Assembly: GCF_015209965.1 (NCBI RefSeq)
Contig: NZ_MU158690.1
Location: forward strand, 1,350,317 to 1,414,316
Length of the DNA stretch: 64,000 bases
From: Sphingobacterium pedocola
GTDB lineage: Bacteria > Bacteroidota > Bacteroidia > Sphingobacteriales > Sphingobacteriaceae
Reading direction: 5' to 3'
The notes below the pieces were generated by a model. That model ran no database searches. It saw only the letters and a list, made by a program, of their open reading frames with translations, and was not told where the DNA came from. The stretch's first letter is position 1, and each line of letters begins with the position of its first letter. Of this stretch, positions 38,880 to 48,264 are shown in pieces. The translations under genes and the position numbers were made by a program.

Positions 38880-40235
38880 ATGAATATTGATCAGGTAAAA
38901 CAAGTTTTTTTAATTGGAATTGGTGGGATTGGAATGAGCGGCTTAGCGCGTTACTTCTATCACTTGGATTGTGCTGTTACAGGATACGATAAAACCGAAA
39001 CCGACTTAACTTTAGCTTTGGTTAAAGAAGGGATTACTGTGTTTTACCAAGACGATGTTCATTTGATCCCGGAAATTTTCCAACATCCAGCTGCAGATTC
39101 ATTGGTCATTTTTACACCCGCAGTTCCAAAGGATTTGAAAATTAAAAATTATTTTGTTGATAAGGGATTTGAACTGTACAAACGGTCAGAGGTATTGGGG
39201 TTTATCAGTGCGAGCCGTTTTACAATTGGTGTTGCAGGAACACATGGTAAGACGACGACTTCAACCATGATTGCTCATATATTAAAAGATTCAGGATACG
39301 ATTGTTCTGCATTTTTAGGTGGGATTAGTTCAAATTACAATACAAATGTTTTATTCGGTGATAATAACGTAGTGGTTGTAGAAGCTGACGAATACGATCG
39401 GTCTTTTCTAACGTTACATCCGAACATCGCCGTGATAACCTCTGCCGATGCAGATCATTTAGATATTTATGGTGATGAGTCGCATTTGATTGATTCGTTC
39501 AAATTATTTCTAGATAGAGTAGTAGAAGATGGTAAAAGTATAGTAAAAGTAGGATTGCCTTTTGAGGGAGATATCAGCTACTCACTTGAAACCAAGGCCG
39601 ACGCTTTTGCAGAAAATATACATGTAAATGATGGGGAATTTCATTTTGATTACATCAATGGAGATACGCGCGTTGAAAATATCCGTCTTGGAATATCGGG
39701 ACTTCATAATGTTGAGAACGCCGTCGCTGCTATTACGGTCGCGATGTTGTTGGGTATTGATATGGAGAAAATTGTAACAGCTTTAGCTAATTTCAAAGGA
39801 GCGAAGCGTCGTTTTGAATACATCGTTCGCACATCTGCGCATGTGTATATTGACGACTATGCCCATCATCCGGAGGAATTGCGGGCTTTTTTAAATTCCA
39901 TGCGTAAATTGTATCCTACGAAAAAGTTGACCGTTGTTTTTCAACCCCACCTTTTTACACGCACACGTGATTTCGTAAATGGCTTCGCAGAAGTATTGGG
40001 TATGGCAGATGAGCTTCTATTGATGGAGATCTATCCGGCAAGAGAGCTGCCGATCGATGGGGTAGACTCATCTTGGCTACTGAATAAGATAAAAATAGAG
40101 AATAAACGAGTGGTTACGGCTCAGGACGTATTGGACAGGGTAATGGCAGAAAAACCTGAACTGATCGTTACAATTGGAGCAGGAGACGTTGATCGTTTGG
40201 TAAAACCGTTGAAGGTTATTTTAGAGAATGAATAG
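38880..40235 (+). CDS. murC: UDP-MurNAc:L-alanine ligase
   Basis: The 451-aa Mur ligase has the Rossmann-like start LIGIGGIGMSGLARYF, ATP loop GTHGKTTT, EADEYDRSFL and the late block YAHHPEELRAFL, which is MurC-typical. It adds the first amino acid to UDP-MurNAc. murB and ddl, which often follow in other phyla, are not in this cluster. It overlaps ftsQ by 8 bases. Confidence 0.97.
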   Translation: MNIDQVKQVFLIGIGGIGMSGLARYFYHLDCAVTGYDKTETDLTLALVKEGITVFYQDDVHLIPEIFQHPAADSLVIFTPAVPKDLKIKNYFVDKGFELYKRSEVLGFISASRFTIGVAGTHGKTTTSTMIAHILKDSGYDCSAFLGGISSNYNTNVLFGDNNVVVVEADEYDRSFLTLHPNIAVITSADADHLDIYGDESHLIDSFKLFLDRVVEDGKSIVKVGLPFEGDISYSLETKADAFAENIHVNDGEFHFDYINGDTRVENIRLGISGLHNVENAVAAITVAMLLGIDMEKIVTALANFKGAKRRFEYIVRTSAHVYIDDYAHHPEELRAFLNSMRKLYPTKKLTVVFQPHLFTRTRDFVNGFAEVLGMADELLLMEIYPARELPIDGVDSSWLLNKIKIENKRVVTAQDVLDRVMAEKPELIVTIGAGDVDRLVKPLKVILENE

Positions 40236-41055
40236 AGTGAAAAATATACGCTGGAGCTTTATAGGCTATGGGATTCTCGGAGTTGCGGTTCTGGTTGGTC
40301 TGACCCTGCTTATGAGCTTGATTGCACGGAAGAGCAACGATCAGGTATGTATAGCGCTGCGTGTAATGATTGAAGGGAAAGAAACCTTTATCGATCAGCA
40401 CGATATTTCAAACTTGATTAATGAGAAATATGGGAGGGTAGTGGGAAGGACTATTAAGGGTATTCCAGTCAATCAGATTGAAGAATCGTTAAAAGATCTT
40501 CCGTATGTATCTAATGCAGAAATTCATACGGACATGGATGGTGTTATGCAAGTTGCGGTGCAGCAGAGAGAAGTTGTATTACGGGTGATAAATAAAAATG
40601 GCCGTGAATTCTATATCGATAGAGAGGGTAAGAAAATTCCGGTTACCTTAAAGTATGTGCCGCATGTATTGGTGGCAAACGGAAATATATCGGAGAGTTA
40701 TGGCAGGCCGTTGGATGATGTGCAGAGTAAGCTCGTAAGCGATCTGGTAAAAATCGTGGATCATATCAGAGGAGATGAGCTTTGGGAAAACCAGATTGTG
40801 CAATTATATGTAAATGCTGAAAATGATATTGAAATAGTGCCGCGGGTAGGTAATGAGGAGTTGATCATCGGAACGGCAGATTCGTTGGATTATAAATTGG
40901 ACCGATTGAAGATTTACTACCGTGAGATTCTACCAAAAGTAGGAAACGATGCCTATGCGAGGGTGAACGTGAAATACGGGGATCAAATAATTTGTGAACG
41001 TAGAGGAGACTGGTTTATGGACAGTTTACAGATGAAAATAAATATGAAGAATTAA
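40228..41055 (+). CDS. ftsQ: cell division protein FtsQ
   Basis: The 275-aa bitopic protein has a short cytoplasmic N-terminus, one membrane helix (about 9-33) and a periplasmic POTRA-like region followed by an FtsQ domain (LPYVSNAEIHTDMDG). FtsQ links early and late divisome proteins. It overlaps murC and is followed by ftsA. Confidence 0.92.
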   Translation: MNRVKNIRWSFIGYGILGVAVLVGLTLLMSLIARKSNDQVCIALRVMIEGKETFIDQHDISNLINEKYGRVVGRTIKGIPVNQIEESLKDLPYVSNAEIHTDMDGVMQVAVQQREVVLRVINKNGREFYIDREGKKIPVTLKYVPHVLVANGNISESYGRPLDDVQSKLVSDLVKIVDHIRGDELWENQIVQLYVNAENDIEIVPRVGNEELIIGTADSLDYKLDRLKIYYREILPKVGNDAYARVNVKYGDQIICERRGDWFMDSLQMKINMKN

Positions 41056-41078
41056 CAATACAGCATAATATACAGCAT

Positions 41079-42443
41079 ATGAAACCAAGAATTACAGCAA
41101 ATGAAAAAGAAAATCCAATTATTGTTGGATTGGATATCGGTACTACGAAAATCTGCGTGACCGTGGGTCGTCGCAGTGGAACAAACAAAATTGAGCTTTT
41201 GGGTGTAGGTAAAGCCGAGTCTGCGGGTGTGAACCGTGGAGTAGTAGCTAATATTCAAAAAACTGTTGGAAGTATCCGCGACGCCGTAGCAACTGCCGAG
41301 GGACAATCTAATGTGGATATTAAAGTGGTCAATGTTGGCATCGCCGGCCAGCACATCAAGAGCATTCAGCATCGTGGGATTTTGACAAAAGGTGACGATG
41401 ATGAAATCGGTCGCTTAGACGTAGAACGTCTGATTTCGGATATGTACAAACTTGTTCTTCCTCCGGGAGAAGAGATCATTCATGTTCTTCCACAAGAATT
41501 TACCATTGATAATGAACCAGGTATTAAGGAGCCAATAGGTATGGCCGGACGTCGTATGGAAGCTAATTTTCATATCATTTCAGGTCGAGTTACTGATATC
41601 AAAAACATTAAGAAGTGTGTAGATAATTCTGACCTGGAAGTTTCTTCTTTGGTATTAGAGCCTCTAGCATCATCTGAAGCTGTATTGGATGAGGAGGAAA
41701 AAATGGCTGGAGTAGTTCTTGTTGATATCGGTGGGGGGACTACGGATGTAGCTATTTTCCATGAAGGGATTATTCGTCATACTGCTGTTATTCCACTGGG
41801 AGGAAATATTGTTACCGAAGATATACGTCAAGGATGTGCTGTCTTACGCAATCAAGCGGAACAATTAAAAGTGCGTTACGGCTCAGCGTTAGCGGATGAA
41901 AACAAAGATAACGAGGTAATTTGTGTACCGGGTATTCGCGGACGCGATTCTAAAGAAATCTCTGTTAAAAACCTGGCGTTCATCATTCAGGCGAGAATGG
42001 AAGAAATCATAGAGCATGTTTATTATGAAATTAAATCTTCGGGCTATGAAGATAAATTAATTGCTGGTATTGTTATTACAGGGGGGGGAGCACAGTTGAA
42101 ACATTTGGTTCAGTTGGTAGAATATATTACAGGAATCGATTGCCGTATTGGATATCCAAATGAATATTTAGCCAAAACGGATATGTTGAATAAGCAATCT
42201 TTTGATGAGATGAAAAGTCCGATGTACGCTACAAGTATTGGCTTATTGATTAAGGGGATTCAGACAGTAGAAGAAGATGAGGCAACGCAGCAAGAAGTAG
42301 TATATAAAAATCCGGATAAATCAAAGGTGAAAGAGATTACGCAAACGACCAACAAAAAGGAAAGTTGGTTTACTAAAATTATCTCTGATTTCATCAAAGA
42401 TGATTCTGGAATTGATGATGATTCGTTTATTGGAAAAAAATAA
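41079..42443 (+). CDS. ftsA: cell division protein FtsA
   Basis: The 454-aa actin-like ATPase has phosphate-binding blocks GLDIGTTKICVTVG and VLVDIGGGTTDVAIF. It tethers FtsZ to the membrane. The C-terminus has an amphipathic stretch ESWFTKIISDFI, the likely membrane-targeting helix, followed by an extra acidic tail DDSGIDDDSF, which differs from the E. coli arrangement where the helix is terminal. Confidence 0.95.
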   Translation: MKPRITANEKENPIIVGLDIGTTKICVTVGRRSGTNKIELLGVGKAESAGVNRGVVANIQKTVGSIRDAVATAEGQSNVDIKVVNVGIAGQHIKSIQHRGILTKGDDDEIGRLDVERLISDMYKLVLPPGEEIIHVLPQEFTIDNEPGIKEPIGMAGRRMEANFHIISGRVTDIKNIKKCVDNSDLEVSSLVLEPLASSEAVLDEEEKMAGVVLVDIGGGTTDVAIFHEGIIRHTAVIPLGGNIVTEDIRQGCAVLRNQAEQLKVRYGSALADENKDNEVICVPGIRGRDSKEISVKNLAFIIQARMEEIIEHVYYEIKSSGYEDKLIAGIVITGGGAQLKHLVQLVEYITGIDCRIGYPNEYLAKTDMLNKQSFDEMKSPMYATSIGLLIKGIQTVEEDEATQQEVVYKNPDKSKVKEITQTTNKKESWFTKIISDFIKDDSGIDDDSFIGKK

Positions 42444-42578
42444 TTTTCAACATTAATTGGTTTTTTCCACATTTTAACAATTGTGGAAAACTGTTGTTGA
42501 TATTTTGGTATTATTACATTCGAATTGATGAGTTCTGAGGTAACTGTGGACTTAGCAATTCATAAAAATAGGATATTT

Positions 42579-44276
42579 ATGTCGATACAATTTGAAATGT
42601 TAAAGGAGCAGTCGTCTATAATTAAAGTTATAGGCGTAGGCGGCGGCGGAGGGAACGCCGTTAATCACATGTACAAGCAAGGAATTAGTGGCGTGGACTT
42701 TATTGTGTGTAATACGGATGCGCAAGCATTAGAATTAAGCCCAATTCCTAACAAAGTACAATTGGGAACTAGTCTAACAGAAGGAATGGGAGCAGGTGCT
42801 GATCCGGATGTAGGTGAAAATTCCGCTATCGAAAGTATAGAGGACATTAAAAGAATGCTCGGTACGAATACCAAGATGCTATTTATTACAGCGGGTATGG
42901 GAGGTGGTACAGGTACCGGTGCAAGTCCGGTTTTAGCTAAGGCGGCTAAAGAAATGGGAATTCTGACTGTTGCTATCATTACGACTCCGTTTACTTTTGA
43001 AGGGAAAAAGCGACGTTCTCAGGCAGAAGAGGGGTTAAATGAACTGCGCAAATATGTAGATTCTTACCTTATTATTTCAAATGATCGTCTTCGTGAAATA
43101 TTTGGTAACTTAACAATGACTGCTGCTTTTGCGAAAGCGGATGATATATTGACTACGGCAGCTAAAGGCATCGCGGAAATTATAACTATTCCTGGTTATG
43201 TAAACGTTGATTTTAAGGATGTTCGTACGGTTATGAATGATAGTGGTGTTGCTATCATGGGGAATCATATTTCAAAAGGTGATAATAGAGCTATTGAAGC
43301 TGTTACAGGGGCTTTGGCCTCACCTTTACTAAAAGATAATGAAATAGAAGGTGCTCGCTATATTTTGTTAAATATTACTTCGGGTAATAAAGAAGTAACA
43401 ATGGATGAAGTGGCTATCATTACTGATTATATCCAAGAAAAAGCTGGATTGACGGCTGATTTAATTTGGGGTAATTGTATTGACGAGTCTTATGAAGATG
43501 AGTTGTCTGTTACTATTATAGCTACGGGGTTTCAAACTGCTGAGGAGCGCATTAAAGAGAAAGAGAAAGAAAAAATTGCGTTGCCTTTAACTCCTGAGAC
43601 ATCTACTTCATTTGTAAAGCCTGTTGGGCAAAATCAATTTGCCGCCAAAGAAGTAAGTACTCTTTCGGATAGTCTAGTTAAGCCTGTTCAAACCCAAACA
43701 ATCACCAGCGAGTCGAAAGTAGTGCCTCAAGGAGATCTGTTCTCGTCTTCCTCCAAGCCTGTAAATGCACTTTCTAACTCTGTAATTCAGTCTGAAACAC
43801 AGGTAATCCGTCATACATTGGAAGCAGAGAAGACTGCCGAAGGAGAAAAAGAGCAGGATCTCGGCGGCTATGAATTGAAAACTTCTCCTTCGATGTTTGA
43901 ATTTAAATTACCCTCCGTGTTTGATACCTATGAGAATACTAATGAAGAAATAGCGGAAGATGTTCAGCATATTGTGGAATCTCCAGTTCGAAATCAATTT
44001 GTGGAAATTGAAGAGAAGGGAGAATCAAATTTTGAAGATCAACTCATGAAAACTAAAGAGCGTATATTACGTCTTAAAGAGTTGAGCATGAAGCTGAAAT
44101 CATCAAATGGTCTTCAAGAGTTGGAAAATGAACCCGCATATAAAAGAAAACAAAAACCATTAGATAATTTACCTCATTCGTCTGAATCTCAGGTCTCACG
44201 TTTTACATTGTCTTTTGACGAAGGAGAAACCGAAATTAAATCTAACAATTCTTTTTTACACGATAACGTGGATTAA
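42579..44276 (+). CDS. ftsZ: cell division protein FtsZ
   Basis: The tubulin-like GTPase (565 aa from ATG 42579) has the Gly-rich loop GVGGGGGNAVNHM, the tubulin signature GGGTGTGAS and the T7 loop VNVDFKDVRTVM. It polymerises into the division ring. A linker of about 200 residues follows the core, and the extreme C-terminus is SFLHDNVD, the Bacteroidota form of the tail that meets FtsA. Longer frames start at TTG 42525 and ATG 42528, but the family start (MSIQFEMLKEQSSIIKV) is at 42579. Confidence 0.95.
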   Translation: MSIQFEMLKEQSSIIKVIGVGGGGGNAVNHMYKQGISGVDFIVCNTDAQALELSPIPNKVQLGTSLTEGMGAGADPDVGENSAIESIEDIKRMLGTNTKMLFITAGMGGGTGTGASPVLAKAAKEMGILTVAIITTPFTFEGKKRRSQAEEGLNELRKYVDSYLIISNDRLREIFGNLTMTAAFAKADDILTTAAKGIAEIITIPGYVNVDFKDVRTVMNDSGVAIMGNHISKGDNRAIEAVTGALASPLLKDNEIEGARYILLNITSGNKEVTMDEVAIITDYIQEKAGLTADLIWGNCIDESYEDELSVTIIATGFQTAEERIKEKEKEKIALPLTPETSTSFVKPVGQNQFAAKEVSTLSDSLVKPVQTQTITSESKVVPQGDLFSSSSKPVNALSNSVIQSETQVIRHTLEAEKTAEGEKEQDLGGYELKTSPSMFEFKLPSVFDTYENTNEEIAEDVQHIVESPVRNQFVEIEEKGESNFEDQLMKTKERILRLKELSMKLKSSNGLQELENEPAYKRKQKPLDNLPHSSESQVSRFTLSFDEGETEIKSNNSFLHDNVD

Positions 44277-44300
44277 GATGTGTTGTTAAATAATAATATA

Positions 44301-44332
44301 TACGGCTAAACTGTGTTAGCCGTATTTTTTTT
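44301..44332 (+). terminator. terminator of the dcw cluster
   Basis: TACGGCTAA (44301-44309) and TTAGCCGTA (44316-44324) form a 9-bp stem with a 6-base loop, then eight T. It closes the run of genes from mraZ to ftsZ. Confidence 0.9.
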
Positions 44333-44412
44333 GCTTAGTTTTTTAATCTTATCAGATACTAGCACTAATCGTGCGTTGATGATGGTCTAAACTGCTTGGG
44401 ACGTAAAAGCGA

Positions 44413-45057
44413 TTATTTTTCTTCCGAATGCAAATTAAATAATTCGATGAGTTCTGGAATATTATGTACAGCTAGTTTTTCAAAAATCCTACTTTTGTAG
44501 GTGCTAACTGTAGAGGAACTTAGATTTAAGACGTTAGAAACCTCTAAGATACCGAACCCTTCGATTAGGTGTTTTGCAACGTCCATTTCTCGGTTTGATA
44601 GTTTGTTCAATGGATTATTGGTGTCTATGCTTGATTTGCGTGATGTAAGCCTCTTTACATATAAATCTTTTACGGCTTCAGACATATATTTACCGCGCTC
44701 TTGGATGTGTTGGATCGCGTGATTTAATTCGCTCATAGCAGTAGTCTTGTTAAGGTATCCTGCCGCACCTGCTTCGATATACCTTAGCGCATATATGTTT
44801 TCATCGTAGGATGAAAATACTAAAATTTTAAGATGATTTTGAATTTCTAATATTTCTTTAATTACTTTAATATTATTGCCTCCTGGCATATTAATGTCTA
44901 AAAGAATTAAGTCGAAATGTTGAATTCTTAGTTGTTCATATACCTCTGGATATGTTTTTGCTTGCGTAATAGATACATCTTTAAGTGCTTCGCTAATAAT
45001 AATAGAAGCGCCTAATCTGACAATACTATGGTCATCAGCGATGAGTATTTTTTTCAT
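44413..45057 (-). CDS. NarL/LuxR-type response regulator
   Basis: The protein (214 aa from ATG 45057) has a receiver domain with phospho-acceptor D54 in LLDINMPGG and the conserved lysine in GYLNKTT, then a LuxR helix-turn-helix (about 148-205, NKLSNREMDVAKHLIEGFG). An ATG at 45111 would add 18 residues, but MKKILIADDHS is the normal receiver start. No sensor kinase is in the window. It is divergent from mscL, and the gap holds inverted repeats that could be its operator. Confidence 0.9.
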   Translation of the reverse strand: MKKILIADDHSIVRLGASIIISEALKDVSITQAKTYPEVYEQLRIQHFDLILLDINMPGGNNIKVIKEILEIQNHLKILVFSSYDENIYALRYIEAGAAGYLNKTTAMSELNHAIQHIQERGKYMSEAVKDLYVKRLTSRKSSIDTNNPLNKLSNREMDVAKHLIEGFGILEVSNVLNLSSSTVSTYKSRIFEKLAVHNIPELIELFNLHSEEK

Positions 45058-45112
45058 GCGAAAGATTATAATTTTTAAATAAATATTTGATTCGCGGGCT
45101 ATAAACGTCATC

Positions 45113-45158
45113 TCGCATTAAAATTGTTATACTAACTTAATATAATGCGATTTTAATG
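45113..45158. promoter_or_regulatory. nested inverted repeats between response regulator and mscL
   Basis: TCGCATTA (45113-45120) is the complement of TAATGCGA (45143-45150), and CATTAAAAT (45116-45124) is the complement of ATTTTAATG (45150-45158). They lie upstream of both divergent genes. They could bind the regulator or form a hairpin; nothing proves either. Confidence 0.4.
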
Positions 45159-45160
45159 AC

Positions 45161-45168
45161 TACTTTTG
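45161..45168 (+). promoter_or_regulatory. -7 element TACTTTTG of mscL
   Basis: It matches TAnnTTTG perfectly and starts 37 bases before the mscL ATG. There is no TTG at the usual upstream distance, which could mean dependence on an activator. Confidence 0.6.
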
Positions 45169-45197
45169 TAAAGGTAAAAATTTAATGTTAATTAATT

Positions 45198-45605
45198 ATG
45201 GGCTTCTTAAAAGAATTTAAAGAGTTTGCTATGCGTGGCAGCGTCATTGATTTGGCTGTCGGGGTAGTTATCGGCGGAGCATTCGGTAAGATTGTTACTT
45301 CTCTGGTAGATGATGTGATTATGCCTCCTATTGGTTATTTGACCGGCGGGGTGGATTTTAGTAGTCTAAAATACGTAATGAAGGAGGCTGACGAAGTAGC
45401 GGGTACTTCTGAAGTAGTTGTGAGTTACGGTAATTTTATCAACGTTATTATCCAATTCTTAATTATTGCTTTCTGTATATTTTTAGTCATTAAAGGGTTA
45501 AATTCTTTAAAACGGAAGGAAGTTGTTGCTCCAGAGACTGAACCGGCTCCCACTAACGAAGAAGTATTGCTAGCAGAGATACGAGACTTATTAAAGAGTA
45601 AATAG
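45198..45605 (+). CDS. mscL: large-conductance mechanosensitive channel
   Basis: The 135-aa protein has the MscL layout: N-terminal amphipathic helix GFLKEFKEFAMRG, first membrane helix with VIDLAVGVVIGGAFGKIV, a periplasmic loop, a second membrane helix (about 91-110) and a cytoplasmic helix bundle. It opens under membrane tension to release solutes on osmotic downshock. Length is normal. Likely monocistronic. Confidence 0.96.
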   Translation: MGFLKEFKEFAMRGSVIDLAVGVVIGGAFGKIVTSLVDDVIMPPIGYLTGGVDFSSLKYVMKEADEVAGTSEVVVSYGNFINVIIQFLIIAFCIFLVIKGLNSLKRKEVVAPETEPAPTNEEVLLAEIRDLLKSK

Positions 45606-45613
45606 AAACGTAG

Positions 45614-45630
45614 ATGCTTTGGTAAAGCAT
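45614..45630 (+). terminator. possible weak terminator after mscL
   Basis: ATGCTTT and AAAGCAT form a 7-bp stem with a 3-base loop eight bases after the stop codon. The T-run is missing, so it is a weak candidate. Confidence 0.35.
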
Positions 45631-45664
45631 AGTCAATTTATTGTTCGCTTTTTGTTTTTTTTAT

Positions 45665-45695
45665 TTGTTAGTTTCTAAAATAAACACTACTTTTG
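45665..45695 (+). promoter_or_regulatory. promoter of rpmH-rnpA-yidD-tsaB
   Basis: TTG (45665-45667), 20 bases, TACTTTTG (45688-45695): a perfect Bacteroidota promoter, with a leader of about 50 bases before rpmH. Confidence 0.85.
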
Positions 45696-45750
45696 CATTC
45701 CTATTAGGGGATAATATTGGTCATAATCATTAAAAAAGATATTAAGCGTC

Positions 45751-45909
45751 ATGAAAAGAACATTTCAGCCTTCGCAAAGAAAAAGAAGAAATAAACACGG
45801 GTTTAGAGAGCGCATGAGCTCAGCTAACGGAAGAAGAGTATTAGCTTCCCGTAGAGCTAAAGGCAGAAAACGTCTGAGTGTTTCTGACGAATCTCGTCAC
45901 AAAAGATAA
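45751..45909 (+). CDS. rpmH: 50S ribosomal protein L34
   Basis: The frame encodes 52 residues starting MKRTFQPSQRKRRNKHGFRE, the invariant L34 start, and containing SANGRRVLASRRAKGRKRL. L34 is a small, very basic large-subunit protein. The bacterial mean is about 45 residues; the extra C-terminal SDESRHKR is usual for Bacteroidota. It precedes rnpA, its classic neighbour, by 65 bases. Confidence 0.98.
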   Translation: MKRTFQPSQRKRRNKHGFRERMSSANGRRVLASRRAKGRKRLSVSDESRHKR

Positions 45910-45974
45910 TACACATTCTTTATCAACGTGCCGGTGACTTTAACCGTGCCTATCGGCCAAAAATAGTCATCGAA

Positions 45975-46361
45975 ATGATAAGAAATAGTTTTAAAAAAGA
46001 AGAACGATTATGTAGTAAAAGACTTATTGATAGTCTTTTCCATAGTGGTTCTTCTTTTGTAGTATACCCTTTTCGGGTTGTTTTTCTAAAATCAGAACTG
46101 CCTTTATCATCCCATGTTCAGATCATATTGTCGGTACCCAAACGTCGATTTAAGCACGCAGTTTCCCGAAACAAAATAAAGCGTAAAATGCGTGAATGTT
46201 ATCGTTTACAAAAAAACACCGCTTTAGCTCCTGTGGCATCCGGGAATTCTCTAAATTTATTGTTGGCATTACAATATGTTGCGAACGAAGAATTGTCATT
46301 TCAAGTTATGTTTTCAAAAATGAAGATTGCGTTAGCCAAAATAGTCGATGAAATTTCTTGA
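45975..46361 (+). CDS. rnpA: ribonuclease P protein component
   Basis: The 128-aa basic protein has the RnpA motif SRNKIKRKMRECYR and the N-terminal block FKKEERLCSKRLIDSLF. It assists the RNase P RNA in tRNA 5' maturation. It lies after rpmH and overlaps yidD by 14 bases, the conserved order. Confidence 0.94.
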   Translation: MIRNSFKKEERLCSKRLIDSLFHSGSSFVVYPFRVVFLKSELPLSSHVQIILSVPKRRFKHAVSRNKIKRKMRECYRLQKNTALAPVASGNSLNLLLALQYVANEELSFQVMFSKMKIALAKIVDEIS

Positions 46362-46614
46362 AGATACGCTGAGATTTATTAATAAGATTATACAGCTTTT
46401 TTTTCTGTTGTTAATTCGCTTTTATCAACTGTTTATATCTCCTTTTTTGGGAGCGAGCTGCCGATATACACCTACGTGTTCGCAATACGGAAAAGAAGCT
46501 ATTCTAAGATACGGTCCTTTTAAGGGAGGATGGTTGACTGTCAAGCGTATCGCGCGTTGTAACCCTTGGGGGGGGCACGGACATGATCCAGTTCCTGAAA
46601 AATTTATAAAGTGA
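46348..46614 (+). CDS. yidD: membrane protein insertion efficiency factor YidD
   Basis: The 88-aa protein has the YidD signature CRYTPTCSQYGKEAI and RIARCNPWGGHGHDPVP, with a hydrophobic amphipathic N-terminus. It helps the insertase YidC; yidC is not in this window. The start is inside rnpA, and its TGA stop shares a base with the ATG of tsaB. Confidence 0.95.
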   Translation: MKFLEDTLRFINKIIQLFFLLLIRFYQLFISPFLGASCRYTPTCSQYGKEAILRYGPFKGGWLTVKRIARCNPWGGHGHDPVPEKFIK

Positions 46615-47297
46615 TGCGCTATATTATTCAGATAGATACGGCTACCGAAGTTTGTTCGGTCTCGCTTAGTAGAGAAGGTATAACTTTGGATCATATTCAA
46701 AGTAGTGAGCCTAATATGCATGCATCTCGATTAACAAGTTATGTGGAGCAAATATTATTTCAGAATAGCCTTAAATTTTCTGATATTTCTGCGGTTGCGG
46801 TAAGTATGGGGCCAGGTTCATATACGGGCTTGCGTATAGGTGTGTCTACCGCAAAAGGATTGTGTTACGCACTAGATATTCCATTAATTGGGATCAATAC
46901 ATTGGAGAGTATGTTTAATGGACTTGTGAACAAAGTTATTTTACAGGAAGGTTCGTTGTATTTTCCAATGATAGATGCAAGGCGTATGGAAGTTTATACA
47001 ATGGCATTTGATGAGGATGGTAAACAGGTTCTTCCGACACAAGCTAAAATAATAGACGAATTATCCTTTGCGGAATTTCATTTGAAAGAAGCTTTCTTGT
47101 TTGGTTCAGGGGCGAATAAATTTCAAGATTTATTTAGGGCCAATCCACAGGTGCATATTATTTCTCAATTTCAGCATTCTTCGGCGCATATGAGTGCGTT
47201 GGCTTGGAAAAGATTCGAGGCACATGAGGTCGAAAATTTAATCTATTTTGAACCCTATTATTTGAAAGAGTTTGTGGCGTCTAAACCTAAACGCTAA
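46614..47297 (+). CDS. tsaB: tRNA threonylcarbamoyladenosine biosynthesis protein TsaB
   Basis: The protein (227 aa from ATG 46614) is a TsaB/YeaZ paralogue of TsaD: ILxIDTATEVCSVSL-like start, SMGPGSYTGLRIG and AKGLCYAL. It lacks the metal-binding histidines and acts as scaffold for TsaD in t6A formation. A GTG at 46611 would add one residue. It overlaps the yidD stop by one base, so translation is probably coupled, and it meets corA tail to tail with a 4-base overlap. Confidence 0.94.
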   Translation: MRYIIQIDTATEVCSVSLSREGITLDHIQSSEPNMHASRLTSYVEQILFQNSLKFSDISAVAVSMGPGSYTGLRIGVSTAKGLCYALDIPLIGINTLESMFNGLVNKVILQEGSLYFPMIDARRMEVYTMAFDEDGKQVLPTQAKIIDELSFAEFHLKEAFLFGSGANKFQDLFRANPQVHIISQFQHSSAHMSALAWKRFEAHEVENLIYFEPYYLKEFVASKPKR

Positions 47298-48199
47298 AGC
47301 CAATCTTTTCGTTTAAACCAAAAATAGATTAATGCTGATAACCCAACCATAGCAAGTAATACTGCAGGATAACCGTAATACCATTCCAGTTCCGGCATAT
47401 TTCTGAAGTTCATTCCATACACACCTACTATAAATGTGAGGGGCATAAAGAATACAGAAATAATAGTCAGCGTACGCATGATTTCGTTGGTATGATTAGA
47501 CTCTATGTTAAAATAAACTGACAGTAGCTGGGCGATGTTTTCACCTGTATTTCTATATAGCGTATTCGTACGTGTAAATAGATCTCTCAAGTCTTGCGTA
47601 TAGATATTCTGATATTGCGGCATGTGGAAATAATCTACAATATCTTTATACAACGTTAAGACAATTCGAATCACATCTATTTGTCGTTTAATGTAGTAGA
47701 GTTTTTTCAAAAATAATTTGCGACGTCGATGCAGAAATACAATCTCTTCATAGTAGTCTAATTTTGTTGCCAATTGGTCTAACGCAAGTTTTTCAAAAGT
47801 CCAAAGAGCTTCCGATACAAGTGAATTTACCAAGCTTTTACTTGATGCCAGTTTTTTGTCGTTTTTATCTTTTGATTTGATTTTTTCTAAGAATTCAATT
47901 TCGTTTCGGTGTACCGTAACGATAAAGTTTTCGCTATAAAATATGGAAACTCGTTCGGTAATTTCGGGAAGTTTATCGGATTCCGCTTTAAGAATAGGCG
48001 GAATGGCGCGGAGAATCAAAAAATGGTAGTTGTCAAATTCTTCTATCTTTGGGAGATGACCTACTTCGAGACAGTCTTTAATAGAAACATCTTTCAGACC
48101 ATACTTTTTTTTTAACTCTGTAAAATCCTCCTGTTTCGGATTAGTGATATCTACCCATTCGAATTGGTGCTCGGGTACTGATAGTATTATGGCAATCAT
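47294..48199 (-). CDS. corA: CorA-family magnesium/metal transporter
   Basis: The 301-aa protein has a large cytoplasmic N-terminal domain and two C-terminal membrane helices with the selectivity motif YGMN (GMN at about 262-264) between them. CorA forms a pentameric Mg2+ channel and may also take Co2+ or Ni2+. The ending KRKDWL is basic as in the family. There is no terminator hairpin in the overlap with tsaB. Confidence 0.93.
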   Translation of the reverse strand: MIAIILSVPEHQFEWVDITNPKQEDFTELKKKYGLKDVSIKDCLEVGHLPKIEEFDNYHFLILRAIPPILKAESDKLPEITERVSIFYSENFIVTVHRNEIEFLEKIKSKDKNDKKLASSKSLVNSLVSEALWTFEKLALDQLATKLDYYEEIVFLHRRRKLFLKKLYYIKRQIDVIRIVLTLYKDIVDYFHMPQYQNIYTQDLRDLFTRTNTLYRNTGENIAQLLSVYFNIESNHTNEIMRTLTIISVFFMPLTFIVGVYGMNFRNMPELEWYYGYPAVLLAMVGLSALIYFWFKRKDWL

Positions 48200-48264
48200 A
48201 TACAGTTCATTTGCTACCTAATTTAGGTACAATGCTTCACATTAACAAGGGGATGAAAACAAAG

